A DNA stretch of 64,000 nucleotides. It comes from Pseudarthrobacter sp. ATCC 49987. GTDB taxonomy: Bacteria; Actinomycetota; Actinomycetes; Actinomycetales; Micrococcaceae. Below the pieces are notes generated by a model. It had not been told where the DNA came from and made no database searches. It worked only from the letters and a program-made list of their open reading frames with translations. Below, piece by piece: positions 44,109 through 53,262 of this stretch (positions are counted from its first letter, which is position 1; the number at the start of each line of letters is the position of its first letter). The stretch lies in the NCBI RefSeq assembly GCF_009928425.1, contig NZ_JAABNS010000001.1:868001-932000 (forward strand), written 5' to 3'. A program made the position numbers and the translations under genes.

Positions 44109-45353
44109 CTACGCGGCTGGCAGAAGCCGGTCCAGCGGGATGTCCGGATCGGCGAGTTTCTGGGGGCTCACTGCGGTTCGCTCCGAGATGAGCTGTTTGA
44201 TGAACTTTTGCGGCCTGCCCGAGCGCGGCCAGTTCACACTCATGCCCGCGACCACCCGGCCGTCGCGCTGCCAGAAAGCCAGGAACTCCTTGCCCTCGAG
44301 CGAGCCGCGGATGGTGGGCGCCCCCGCGGCCAGCGCCGGGAAGCCGGAGTACTCCATGCTGACGTCGAACTGGTCGGTGTAGAAGTAGGGGACTGCGTCC
44401 ATCACGGCATCCTGGCCGAGCATCGACTTGGCCGCGACCTTACCGCCGTTGAGGGCGTTGGCCCAGTGCTCGCTGCGGTGGTGCTCGCCGGTGAAGGGAT
44501 GCAGGGCATTGGCGGCGTCCCCGGCCGCGAAGACTCCGGGTGCGGAGGTGCGCAGCGAGGCGTCCGTCAGGATGCCGTTCTGCAGTGCGATGCCCGCAGC
44601 CCCGGCCAGCGATACCTCGGGGACCACCCCCACGGCGATGATCACGAGGTCCGCGGGCAGGACCTCGCCGGCGTCCGTGACCACACCGGTGACCCGGCCC
44701 GACTGCCCGTTGATGCCCGCGGCCGAGGCCGGGAGCCGGAACCCGACGCCGTTCGCCTCATGCAGCGACCGGAAGAAGCCGCCCAGCTCGCGCCCGATCG
44801 CCGCGACCAGCGGCACCTGCTCCAGCCCGAGCAGGGTGACGGAGTTTCCGTAGGCGGCCGCCGCCGCGGCCAGCTCCATCCCGATCCAGCCCGAGCCGAT
44901 CATCACGACGTTCCGGCCGCCCCCGGCCAGGCCGGCACGCAGGCGGCGGCAGTCGTCCACCGTGCGGAATGTGCTGACTCCCTCCAAGTCGCTGCCGGGC
45001 AGAGGCAGGCGCCGGGGACGCGCGCCCGTGGCCAGCAGCAGCGCGGCATAGTCCAGCGTCCGCCCGTCCCCGAAGGTCACCGTTCGGGAGGCCGGATCAA
45101 TCCCCGTCGCGGGGGCGCCCAGCCGGAGTTCGACCCCGTTGTCCGCGTACCAGCCAGCCGGGACGACGGGCAGGGCGTCGTCGCCGGCTTTGGCAAGCAG
45201 GTATTCCTTGGACAGGGGCGGGCGTACGTAGGGATGGTGCCGCTCCTCGGCCAGCAGGATCACCGGCCCGCCATACCCTTCCGCGCGGAGGGTCCTGGCT
45301 GCGGTGGCGCCGGCGAGGCCGCCGCCCACGATCACGATGATTCCGGGGACCAT
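44109..45353 (-). CDS. FAD-dependent NAD(P)H oxidoreductase (ferredoxin/rubredoxin reductase type)
   Basis: This 414-residue flavoprotein has two dinucleotide-binding folds: VIVGGGLAGATAA near the N-terminus for FAD and VVMIGSGWIGMELAAAA for NAD(P)H. LLLATGARPRRL and GVFAAGDAAN are the further FAD-contact signatures, and the C-terminal domain (YFYTDQFDVSMEYSGF) matches ferredoxin-NAD reductases of oxygenase systems. Electron acceptor is unknown, as no ferredoxin or rubredoxin gene is adjacent. I start at the ATG at 45353, just before the FAD fold; an ATG at 45383 would add ten residues. Confidence 0.88.
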   Translation of the reverse strand: MVPGIIVIVGGGLAGATAARTLRAEGYGGPVILLAEERHHPYVRPPLSKEYLLAKAGDDALPVVPAGWYADNGVELRLGAPATGIDPASRTVTFGDGRTLDYAALLLATGARPRRLPLPGSDLEGVSTFRTVDDCRRLRAGLAGGGRNVVMIGSGWIGMELAAAAAAYGNSVTLLGLEQVPLVAAIGRELGGFFRSLHEANGVGFRLPASAAGINGQSGRVTGVVTDAGEVLPADLVIIAVGVVPEVSLAGAAGIALQNGILTDASLRTSAPGVFAAGDAANALHPFTGEHHRSEHWANALNGGKVAAKSMLGQDAVMDAVPYFYTDQFDVSMEYSGFPALAAGAPTIRGSLEGKEFLAFWQRDGRVVAGMSVNWPRSGRPQKFIKQLISERTAVSPQKLADPDIPLDRLLPAA

Positions 45354-45572
45354 GATGCGCTCGATTCCTGCGGCCGCCGGCATGACCGGAGGCGAAGGTC
45401 AGGGGGACAAATCTAAAACCGTCAGTTCTGACGTTAGAAGTGCGGGACCTGGCGGTCAAGGCCTTTTTGGGCGGGGATTCGTCCGTGGCGATAGACTGGT
45501 GCGGCAGGCATTGTGATATTTCCGCGTCCGGTCAGTGCCGGCAACACACCCCCAACCCCAACGAAAGTCAGT

Positions 45573-46718
45573 ATGCGAGTTCTTGCAGCCATGAGCGGCG
45601 GCGTCGATTCCGCCGTTGCCGCAGCCCGCGCCGTCGAGGCGGGGCACGACGTCGTCGGCGTCCACCTCGCGCTGTCCCGGATGCCGGGAACCCTGCGCAC
45701 CGGCAGCCGCGGCTGCTGCACCATCGAGGACTCCCGCGACGCCTGGCGTGCCTGCGACGTGCTCGGAATCCCGTATTACGTCTGGGACTTCTCGGAGCGC
45801 TTCAAGGAGGACGTGGTCCAGGACTTCATCGACGAATACGCCGCGGGCCGCACTCCGAACCCCTGCATGCGCTGCAACGAACGGATCAAGTTCGCCGCGC
45901 TGCTGGAGAAGGCGATCGCGCTGGGATTCGACGCCGTCTGCACCGGCCACTACGCCAAGGTGATCACCGACGCCGGGGGCAACCCCGAGCTCCACCGCGC
46001 CGCGGACTGGGCCAAGGACCAAAGCTACGTCCTCGGCGTGCTCACGCACGAGCAGCTCAAGCACTCCATGTTCCCGCTTGCGGACACGCCGTCCAAGGCC
46101 GAGGTCCGCGCCGAAGCCGAACGCCGCGGGCTCTCCGTGGCCAACAAGCCCGACAGCCATGACATCTGCTTCATCCCGGACGGCGACACCGCGGGGTGGC
46201 TGGCCGAGAAGATCGAGATGAGCACCGGCGACATCGTGGACGAGTCCGGCGCCAAGGTCGGCGAGCACCCCGGGGCCAACGCGTTCACGGTCGGCCAGCG
46301 CCGGGGACTGAAACTGGGCACCCCGGCCGCTGACGGCAAGCCGCGCTTCGTGCTGGAAATCCGGCCCAAGGAGAACAAGGTGGTCGTGGGGCCCGAAGCG
46401 CTCCTGGCCATTGACGAGATCCGCGGCATCAAGGTCTCCTGGGCCGGGCTGCCGATCGCCGAAGTGAACACCGGCGAGGACTTCGACTGCTACGCCCAGG
46501 TCCGCGCCCACGGCGACCCCGTGCCCGCCACTGCGCGCATGGAGCGCCCCGGCACAGGGGACGGCGCCGCCGTCGGCCACGGGAACCTCGTGGTGACCTT
46601 GACGGAGCCGCTGCGCGGCGTGGCCCCCGGCCAGACCGTGGTGCTCTACCAGGGCAGCCGCGTACTGGGTCAGGCCACGATCGACGCGGCCCGTTCGCTG
46701 CAGCGGGCGGCCCTCTAG
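45573..46718 (+). CDS. mnmA: tRNA-specific 2-thiouridylase MnmA
   Basis: This 381-residue enzyme thiolates U34 of Lys, Glu and Gln tRNAs. The PP-loop SGGVDS is at residues 8-13, and the two catalytic cysteines are Cys98 (NPCMRC) and Cys199 (DICFIP). GHYAKV and [10 protein letters not shown] are family sequences. In place of the usual domain layout nothing is missing. The ATG at 45573 starts directly at the PP-loop strand; the longer frame from 45513 is non-homologous. TAGACT near 45492 is a possible -10. A strong terminator follows at 46762. Confidence 0.95.
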   Translation: MRVLAAMSGGVDSAVAAARAVEAGHDVVGVHLALSRMPGTLRTGSRGCCTIEDSRDAWRACDVLGIPYYVWDFSERFKEDVVQDFIDEYAAGRTPNPCMRCNERIKFAALLEKAIALGFDAVCTGHYAKVITDAGGNPELHRAADWAKDQSYVLGVLTHEQLKHSMFPLADTPSKAEVRAEAERRGLSVANKPDSHDICFIPDGDTAGWLAEKIEMSTGDIVDESGAKVGEHPGANAFTVGQRRGLKLGTPAADGKPRFVLEIRPKENKVVVGPEALLAIDEIRGIKVSWAGLPIAEVNTGEDFDCYAQVRAHGDPVPATARMERPGTGDGAAVGHGNLVVTLTEPLRGVAPGQTVVLYQGSRVLGQATIDAARSLQRAAL

Positions 46719-46761
46719 CGGGCAGGGATTCCTGCGGCCGTCCGATCGCCGCCGTAAGAAG

Positions 46762-46788
46762 CCGCACACCGCTGGTGTGCGGTTTTTT
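46762..46788 (+). terminator. rho-independent terminator after mnmA
   Basis: CCGCACACC pairs with GGTGTGCGG around a GCT loop and is followed by six T residues. This is the most canonical terminator in the window. Confidence 0.95.
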
Positions 46789-47049
46789 CGTTGGTTCGCC
46801 AATGCCGGGCCTGCGCCCCTGCGGTGCGTGGGGCGCCCCGGGCCCTGCCGAATTTCTGGCCGCCTTCCTGAAGATAATGATGAGTTCTGCCGGTTCGTGT
46901 AAATTTTGTGTCTCATCTCACAAGATGTAACGATTCACCTGTTGGTCTTCTGGTTGAATCAAGGCATCAGGACAGTGTTCTGCCCCCGAGTCATGACCAA
47001 CATCAGTTCCGGGCAGCGCACTAGTACTCATCGAACAGAAAGTTCACAG
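46789..47049 (+). other. leader region upstream of the oligopeptide transporter operon
   Basis: About 260 bases lie between the mnmA terminator and the binding-protein ATG. The part from 46870 to 47040 is AT-richer than its surroundings, as expected for a promoter and 5' leader, but I see no convincing hexamer pair or riboswitch fold. Confidence 0.4.
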
Positions 47050-48684
47050 ATGGCAATGAACAAAAAGGCCCTGCAGAGCGCCATCGCGCTCGCCGGGGTA
47101 TCCGCCTTCGCACTGACCGCCTGCACCGGCCCCTCCGGCGGCGGAACGGCGTCCGGCAGCGCGGCCGGCGGAGGCACCATTACGTACGGCACCACCGACA
47201 AGGTCGTCACCCTCGACCCGGCCGGCTCCTACGACGCCGGTTCCTTCATGGTGATGAACCAGATCTACCCGTTCCTGCTCAACTCGAAGCCGGGCACTGC
47301 GGACTCCACTCCCGACATTGCCGAGTCTGCTTCCTTCACGAGCCCCACGGAGTACACCGTCAAGCTCAAGCCCGGCCTGAAGTTCGCCAACGGCCACGCC
47401 CTGACGTCATCCGACGTGAAGTTCTCGATCGACCGCGTTGTCAAGATCGCCGACGACAATGGTCCCGCCTCGCTGCTCGGCAACCTCGCGTCGGTCGCCG
47501 TCAAGGACGACTCCACCGTGGTCTTCACGCTCAAGGCCGGCAACGACCAGGTCTTCCCGGGCGTCCTCGCTGCCAACGCGGGCCCGATCATCGACGAAGA
47601 GGTCTTCCCGGCCGACAAGCTGATGACCGACGACGAAATCGTCAAGGGCAAGCCGTTTGCCGGTCCCTACACGATCGAGAGCTACAAGAAGAACGAGCTC
47701 GTTGGACTCAAGGTCAACCCCGACTACCAGGGCCTGCTCGGCAAGCCGGCCAACGGCGGCGCCACGATCAAGTACTACGCCGATTCCAACAACCTCAAGC
47801 TGGACGTCCAGCAGGGCAACATCGACGTCGCCGGGCGCAGCCTGACGGCCACGGACGCCGCGGACCTCGAAAAGGATTCCAAGGTCAAGGTCTACAAGGG
47901 CCCGGGTGGCGAGCTTCGCTACATCGTGTTCAACTTTGACACCATGCCGTTCGGCGCCAAGGCCGCCGACGCCGATCCCGCGAAGGCTCTTGCCGTCCGG
48001 CAGGCGATGGCAAACGTCGTCGACCGCGACGCGATCGCCAGCCAGGTCTACAAGGGCACGTACCTGCCGGCCTACTCCGTCGTTCCGGACGGCTTCGTCG
48101 GCGCCATCCAGCCGCTCAAGGAAATGTACGGCGACGGCAGCGGCAAGCCCAGCCTCGAGAAGGCCAAGAAGGCATTCGCCGACGCCGGCGTCACCGCCCC
48201 GGTCACCATCAAGCTCCAGTACAACCCGGACCACTACGGCAAGTCCTCAGGCGACGAGTACGCCATGATCAAGGAGCAGCTGGAGAAGTCGGGCTTGTTC
48301 AAGGTTGAACTGCAGTCCACCGAGTGGGTCACCTACTCCAAGGACCGCACGGCCGACGCCTACCCGGTCTACCAGCTCGGCTGGTTCCCGGACTACTCCG
48401 ACGCCGACAACTACCTCACGCCTTTCTTCGTCCCGGGCAACTTCCTGAAGAACCACTACGAGAACCCCGCCGTCACGGACCTGATCAGCAAGCAGCTGAC
48501 CACCGTCGACAAGGCAGAGCGCTCAAAGGTGCTCGGCGAGGCCCAGACGGCCGTCGCCAAGGACCTGTCCACACTGCCGCTGTTGCAGGGCGCCCAGCTT
48601 ATGGTCGCCGGCAAGGACGTCAAGGGTGTCGACAAGACCCTGGATGCTTCCTTCAAGACCCGCCTTGGTGTCATTTCCAAGTAG
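47050..48684 (+). CDS. ABC transporter substrate-binding lipoprotein, family 5 (oligopeptide type)
   Basis: This 544-residue lipoprotein has a lipobox LTAC with Cys25 and then a Gly/Ser-rich linker. The body shows the family 5 pattern: LDPAGSYDAGSFMVMNQIYPFLL, TVKLKPGLKFANGHALTSSDVKFSIDRV and FAGPYTIESYKKNELVGLKVNPDYQG, as in dipeptide/oligopeptide-binding proteins DppA/OppA. It supplies the two permeases and the double ATPase downstream. The start at 47050 puts the signal peptide at the N-terminus; the longer frame from 46906 does not. Confidence 0.94.
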   Translation: MAMNKKALQSAIALAGVSAFALTACTGPSGGGTASGSAAGGGTITYGTTDKVVTLDPAGSYDAGSFMVMNQIYPFLLNSKPGTADSTPDIAESASFTSPTEYTVKLKPGLKFANGHALTSSDVKFSIDRVVKIADDNGPASLLGNLASVAVKDDSTVVFTLKAGNDQVFPGVLAANAGPIIDEEVFPADKLMTDDEIVKGKPFAGPYTIESYKKNELVGLKVNPDYQGLLGKPANGGATIKYYADSNNLKLDVQQGNIDVAGRSLTATDAADLEKDSKVKVYKGPGGELRYIVFNFDTMPFGAKAADADPAKALAVRQAMANVVDRDAIASQVYKGTYLPAYSVVPDGFVGAIQPLKEMYGDGSGKPSLEKAKKAFADAGVTAPVTIKLQYNPDHYGKSSGDEYAMIKEQLEKSGLFKVELQSTEWVTYSKDRTADAYPVYQLGWFPDYSDADNYLTPFFVPGNFLKNHYENPAVTDLISKQLTTVDKAERSKVLGEAQTAVAKDLSTLPLLQGAQLMVAGKDVKGVDKTLDASFKTRLGVISK

Positions 48685-48716
48685 GTCCAACCCCCATCCG
48701 GTTCTGACCAGCCAAC

Positions 48717-48748
48717 GAGGCGGGGCGCCCCACACGGCGTCCCGCCTT
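48717..48748 (+). terminator. intra-operon hairpin between binding protein and permeases
   Basis: A 12-bp stem including two G-U pairs (48717-48728 with 48737-48748) lies 33 bases after the binding-protein stop. With no T tract, it more likely causes partial termination or protects the upstream message, giving more binding protein than membrane subunits. Confidence 0.55.
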
Positions 48749-48813
48749 GGTGCTGATACTGGACAACCGATTCCGGAGCTCACGAGGCTCCCGGAACACA
48801 CATTTAGGTACCA

Positions 48814-49905
48814 ATGACAACACTTATCGAGGCGCCGCCGACCGACGGCGAAGGCCTTCTGCCGATAAAGAAGAAGACGTCCGGTGGGGGACTGGGCCGA
48901 TACATCCTGATCAGGTTTTTCCTGATCTTCCCGACTATCCTCATCCTGGTCACCATGGTGTTCTTCCTGATGCGCACCACGGGGGACCCCATTACCGCTG
49001 CCTTGGGCGGCCGGCTTCCACCGGAACAGCTCCAGGAGCGGATCACAGCCGCCGGCTACGACCGGCCCATCTTCGTGCAGTACTTCGAGTACCTGGCCCA
49101 GCTCATCACCGGCAACTTCGGCACCACGCTGTCGGACAACCGCCCGGTCTCGGAAATGCTCGCCACCTATGGCGCGGCCACCCTGGAACTGACCATCAAC
49201 GCCCTCCTGGTCGCCCTTGCCGTGGGGATTCCGCTGGGACTGGTCGCCGCGCACCGGCGCGACAAGGGCCCCGACGCCGGGCTGCGCGTGTTCGCGATCC
49301 TCTGTTACGCCACGCCGGTCTTCTTCTCCGGGCTTCTCTTCAAGCTGACATTCTCCGTCTGGCTGGGCTGGCTCCCGGTCGCCGGACGCGCGACGCCTGC
49401 CAACGAGCTCGCCCTGACCTCGCTCGCGTCCCCGACGGGCATCTACTGGCTCGACGCCGTCCGCAGCGGCAATATGGCCGCGCTGGCTGACGTTATGGCG
49501 CACGCCGTCCTGCCCGCCCTCGCCCTCGGCCTGCTGACCGCCGGCATCTTCCTGCGCCTGGTCCGGACCAACGTGATCGGAACCCTCGGCAAGGACTACG
49601 TCGAGGCCGGCCGCTCCCGCGGTGTGAGCGAATACCGCCTGGTCACCAAGCACGCCTACAAGCCGGCCCTCATCCCCATCATCACCGTGATGGGGCTGCA
49701 GATCGCCGTGCTGCTGGGCGGCGCCGTACTGACCGAGACCACGTTCGAATGGAAGGGCCTGGGCTTCCAGCTCGCGACCTACCTGACGGCCCGCGACTTC
49801 GTGGCCGTCCAGGGCATCGTGGTCCTCCTCGCAGTGATCGTGGCTGTGACCAACTTCTTCGTGGACATTGTCGCCGCGCTGATCGACCCCCGCGTGAGGT
49901 ACTGA
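48814..49905 (+). CDS. ABC transporter permease, DppB/OppB type
   Basis: This 363-residue inner-membrane protein starts with GRYILIRFFLIFPTILILVTMVFFLMR and has about six membrane segments. The cytoplasmic EAA-like loop is DYVEAGRSRGVSEYRLVTKHAYKPALIPI, the contact with the ATPase. It follows the family's opening arrangement TGDPITAALGG. It is one base from the second permease, with which it forms the channel. Confidence 0.94.
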   Translation: MTTLIEAPPTDGEGLLPIKKKTSGGGLGRYILIRFFLIFPTILILVTMVFFLMRTTGDPITAALGGRLPPEQLQERITAAGYDRPIFVQYFEYLAQLITGNFGTTLSDNRPVSEMLATYGAATLELTINALLVALAVGIPLGLVAAHRRDKGPDAGLRVFAILCYATPVFFSGLLFKLTFSVWLGWLPVAGRATPANELALTSLASPTGIYWLDAVRSGNMAALADVMAHAVLPALALGLLTAGIFLRLVRTNVIGTLGKDYVEAGRSRGVSEYRLVTKHAYKPALIPIITVMGLQIAVLLGGAVLTETTFEWKGLGFQLATYLTARDFVAVQGIVVLLAVIVAVTNFFVDIVAALIDPRVRY

Positions 49906-49906
49906 T

Positions 49907-50932
49907 ATGAGCACCACTGCCGTTACTGAACCCGTCAAGGATCCCCGTGGACCGTGGTTCCGGCGCCTGCCGGTCATCTCGCACTTCAACAAGAGCGTCG
50001 GCCTGCAGCGCGGAATGCTCGTGGCGGGTCTTGTCCTCACTGCGGTCTTCCTGCTGACAGCGATTTTCGCTCCCCTGATCGCGCCCTTCGGCTTCTCCCA
50101 GATTTCCGACGCCGACGGCGGCTTCCCGGCGCAGGAAGCGCCCGGCGGCAAGCACCTCATGGGAACCACCGTGGGCGGCTACGACGTCTTCTCCCGCGTT
50201 GTCTGGGGGGCGCAGACTGCCGTCCTGGTCATCATCGTGGCTGTGATCATGTCGATCTTCATCGGCGTGATCCTGGGCCTGGTCAGCGGCTACATCGGCG
50301 GCTGGCTGGACCGGGCCCTCGTGGTGATCGCCGACGCCATCTACGCCTTCCCGCCACTGCTCGTGGCCATCGTGATGGCGATCGCCATCAGCGGCGGCAG
50401 GTCCAGCCTCTGGGGCGGCATCCTCGCGGCGGCGATCTCCATCACCGTCGTCTTCATCCCGCAGTACTTCCGTGTCATCCGGGCCGAGACCATCCGGCTC
50501 AAGGCGGAACCGTTCGTGGAATCAGCCAAGGTAGTGGGCGCCTCCAATATCCGCATCATGCGCCTGCACGTCTTCAAGAACGCCACCCGCACGCTGCCGC
50601 TGATCTTCACCCTCAACGCCTCCGAGGCCATCCTGACCCTGGCCGGACTGGGCTTCCTGGGCTTCGGCATTGAGCCGACCTCTGCTGCCGAGTGGGGCTT
50701 CGACCTCAACAAGGCCCTGGCGGATACCACGTCCGGAATCTGGTGGACAGGCGTTTACCCCGGCCTCGCGATAGTGCTCACCGTCCTTGGACTGACGCTG
50801 GTCGGCGAGAGCATCAACGACCTCAACGACCCCCGCCTGCGGGGCCGCAAGAAGGCTGCCTCCGGCAAGGGCGGCCCGGATTCCACCACCGGTGCCAAGG
50901 CTGCACTCGACGCAGAAGTGAGAATTTCATGA
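49907..50932 (+). CDS. ABC transporter permease, DppC/OppC type
   Basis: This 341-residue membrane protein has the OppC-type N-terminal extension with one membrane helix (LVAGLVLTAVFLLTAIFAPLIAPFG), then HLMGTTVGGYDVFSRVVWGAQTAV, the usual LGTDxxGRDxxSR-like segment. Its EAA loop is FVESAKVVGASNIRIMRLHVFKNA. Its stop overlaps the start of the ATPase gene (ATGA at 50929). Confidence 0.94.
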   Translation: MSTTAVTEPVKDPRGPWFRRLPVISHFNKSVGLQRGMLVAGLVLTAVFLLTAIFAPLIAPFGFSQISDADGGFPAQEAPGGKHLMGTTVGGYDVFSRVVWGAQTAVLVIIVAVIMSIFIGVILGLVSGYIGGWLDRALVVIADAIYAFPPLLVAIVMAIAISGGRSSLWGGILAAAISITVVFIPQYFRVIRAETIRLKAEPFVESAKVVGASNIRIMRLHVFKNATRTLPLIFTLNASEAILTLAGLGFLGFGIEPTSAAEWGFDLNKALADTTSGIWWTGVYPGLAIVLTVLGLTLVGESINDLNDPRLRGRKKAASGKGGPDSTTGAKAALDAEVRIS

Positions 50933-52632
50933 CCACCAACATCGACACACACGGCACGGGCGCCGGCCCGGTCCTCGCCATCGACCACCTCAAGGTCACG
51001 TTCGCCACCGATGCCGGAGACGTGTACGCCGTCAAGGACGTCAGCCTCGAGGTAAACCCCGGTGAGGTCGTGGCGATCGTGGGCGAGTCGGGCTCCGGCA
51101 AGACCGTCACTGCCAAGACCATCCTGGGCCTGCTGCCCGAGACCGCCATCAGCTCAGGTGCGGTGCTGATCAACGGCAACAATGTGATCAGCGTCAGCCC
51201 GGCGAAGCTGCGGGAGATCCGCGGCCGGGACGTCGCCATGGTCTTCCAGGAACCGTCCACCGCGCTTAACCCTGTCTTCACGGTGGGCTGGCAGATTGCC
51301 GAAGGAATCCGCTCGCATGCCCGCCACGGGGGAGCAGGACGGGTCAGTGCCAAGGAAGCCAAGACCCGCGCCATTGAGGCACTCCGCAAGGTGGGCATCC
51401 CGGACCCTGAAACACGGGTCAACTACTACCCGCACCAGTTCTCCGGCGGGCAGAAGCAGCGTGTGGTCATCGCCGCAGCCCTGGCCCTGAACCCGGGCCT
51501 CATCGTGGCGGACGAGCCGACCACCGCGCTGGACGTTACGGTGCAGGCGGAAATCCTCGAACTCCTGCGGGACCTTCGGGACCAGTATGGAACCTCGATC
51601 GTGCTGATCACGCACAACATGGGTGTGGTGGCCGACCTCGCCGACCGCGTCGTCGTGATGTACCAGGGCGACGTCGTCGAGGAGGCGCCCTCGCGGGTGC
51701 TCTTCGCCGAGCCGAAGCAGGACTACACCAAAAAGCTCCTGGCCGCCGTCCCGCACCTGGGCAGGAACTCCGCCTCCGAAGGCATGACCCAACGGGCGCA
51801 CCAGGGCGGCAAGGTGCTCGTCGAGGCCAAGAACCTGACCATCGAGTATCCCGGGCGGCTGGGAAGCCCCGCTTTCAAAGCCGTGGACGGGGTCAACTTC
51901 ACCCTGTCCGAGGGCGAGGTCTTCGGCCTCGTGGGGGAGTCCGGTTCCGGAAAAACGACGATCGGGCGGGCCATCGCCGGCCTGAACCGGACCACCGGCG
52001 GCAGCCTGAAGGTGCTGGGCTACGAAATGCTCAACCTGAAGGAGCGCACGTTCAAGCCGCTGCGCAAGGAGATCGGGTTTGTGTTCCAGGACCCGGCGGC
52101 GTCCTTCAACCCCCAGCTGACGATCGGGGACTGCATTGCCGAACCCCTGATCATCCACACCAAACCGACCCCGACCCAGGCCCGGCAACGGACCCGGGAG
52201 CTGCTCGAAGCCGTGCAGCTGCCGGCCGCCTACGCCGACCGGTTCCCGCATGAGCTCTCCGGCGGACAGCGGCAGCGTGCTTCGCTGGCGCGGGCGCTCA
52301 TCCTGAACCCGAAGCTGCTCATCGCCGATGAGCCGACGTCCGCCCTGGACGTGTCGGTCCAGGCCGTGGTGCTGGAACTGTTCAAGGACATCCAGGCCGA
52401 ATTCGGCTTTGCCGCCCTGTTCATCAGCCACGACCTCGCCGTGGTGGACATCCTGTCCCACTGGGTGGGCGTGCTCTACAAGGGCAAAATGGTGGAGCAG
52501 GGGCTCGGGAACCAAGTGATGGGTAATCCGCAGCATGCGTACACCAAGAAGTTGATTGCCTCCCTGCCGGTTCCGGATCCGGACGAGCAGGCCAAGCGCC
52601 GGGAGGAATTCCGCGCCGTGCTTCACGGCTAA
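50929..52632 (+). CDS. ABC transporter ATP-binding protein with two fused nucleotide-binding domains (DppD-DppF type)
   Basis: This 567-residue protein contains two ABC ATPase domains in one chain. The first has Walker A GESGSGKT near residues 52-59 and signature FSGGQKQR near 171; the second has GESGSGKT near 335 and LSGGQRQR near 443. Each has its Walker B (LIVADEPTTALD and LLIADEPTSALD). The QDYTKKLLAAVPHL and QHAYTKKLIASLP segments are typical of Dpp/Opp ATPases. Fusion of D and F subunits is common in actinobacteria. The ATG at 50929 overlaps the permease stop by four bases. Confidence 0.95.
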   Translation: MTTNIDTHGTGAGPVLAIDHLKVTFATDAGDVYAVKDVSLEVNPGEVVAIVGESGSGKTVTAKTILGLLPETAISSGAVLINGNNVISVSPAKLREIRGRDVAMVFQEPSTALNPVFTVGWQIAEGIRSHARHGGAGRVSAKEAKTRAIEALRKVGIPDPETRVNYYPHQFSGGQKQRVVIAAALALNPGLIVADEPTTALDVTVQAEILELLRDLRDQYGTSIVLITHNMGVVADLADRVVVMYQGDVVEEAPSRVLFAEPKQDYTKKLLAAVPHLGRNSASEGMTQRAHQGGKVLVEAKNLTIEYPGRLGSPAFKAVDGVNFTLSEGEVFGLVGESGSGKTTIGRAIAGLNRTTGGSLKVLGYEMLNLKERTFKPLRKEIGFVFQDPAASFNPQLTIGDCIAEPLIIHTKPTPTQARQRTRELLEAVQLPAAYADRFPHELSGGQRQRASLARALILNPKLLIADEPTSALDVSVQAVVLELFKDIQAEFGFAALFISHDLAVVDILSHWVGVLYKGKMVEQGLGNQVMGNPQHAYTKKLIASLPVPDPDEQAKRREEFRAVLHG

Positions 52633-52657
52633 GCCGTTCCGGCAGCTGCACCAAGGT

Positions 52658-52692
52658 ACATGCCCGCCGTTCCCAGCGAGCGGTGGGCATGT
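52658..52692 (+). terminator. hairpin terminator after the transporter operon
   Basis: ACATGCCCGCCG pairs with CGGTGGGCATGT (one G-U) around an 11-base loop, 26 bases after the ATPase stop. No strong T tract follows. Confidence 0.6.
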
Positions 52693-52799
52693 CCCTTGAC
52701 GCACGCACGTGCTGCGCGCACGGAAAACGCACGGAAATGCCCGCGGTTCACCAAGGGCGCCCGGCGCTTAACAGCAGAAGTGATTGGCGCCGGTGCCCC

Positions 52800-52805
52800 T
52801 AGACT
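52800..52805 (+). promoter_or_regulatory. putative -10 hexamer for leaderless chorismate mutase transcript
   Basis: TAGACT, then GGGTCA, then the ATG at 52812: six bases of spacing and no ribosome-binding site. Confidence 0.45.
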
Positions 52806-52811
52806 GGGTCA

Positions 52812-53261
52812 ATGACCGAGCAGAACCAGACTCATCCCGATGCCGATTCCTATGACCCCGGGGCCAGCTCACTGGCCGGTCAGGTGGATCCCGCGGTGAT
52901 GGCGGAGCTGTTGTCGATCCGCTCCAGCATCGACAACATCGATGCCACCCTCGTCTACCTCCTCGCCGAGCGGTTCAAGGCCACCCAGAAGGTCGGATTC
53001 CTGAAGGCCACCCACAAGCTTCCCGCCGGCGACCCCGGCCGGGAGACGGCGCAGATCGCGCGGCTGCGGCGGCTCGCGGCCGAAGCCCACCTGGACCCGG
53101 CGTTCGCCGAAAAGTTCCTCAACTTCATCATCGGTGAGGTCATCCGGCACCACGAAGCCATTGCCGAAGACCACGAGGCCGCAACCCAGGCGGCGAATGC
53201 CGACGCCGCCGCTTCCAGGGTCCGCGGTTCCGCGGACCCTGCCGTCTCAGCAGACGCTTAG
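52812..53261 (+). CDS. chorismate mutase, AroQ class
   Basis: This 149-residue protein rearranges chorismate to prephenate for phenylalanine and tyrosine synthesis. Residues matching the E. coli AroQ active site at the same spacing are Arg37, Arg54, Lys65, Asp74, Arg77 and Glu78. The N-terminal 25 residues and the Ala-rich C-terminus are extra and probably disordered. There is no secretion signal, so this is the cytoplasmic AroQ type. A MetE-like gene starts two bases beyond its stop, giving a two-gene unit. Confidence 0.92.
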   Translation: MTEQNQTHPDADSYDPGASSLAGQVDPAVMAELLSIRSSIDNIDATLVYLLAERFKATQKVGFLKATHKLPAGDPGRETAQIARLRRLAAEAHLDPAFAEKFLNFIIGEVIRHHEAIAEDHEAATQAANADAAASRVRGSADPAVSADA

Positions 53262-53262
53262 C

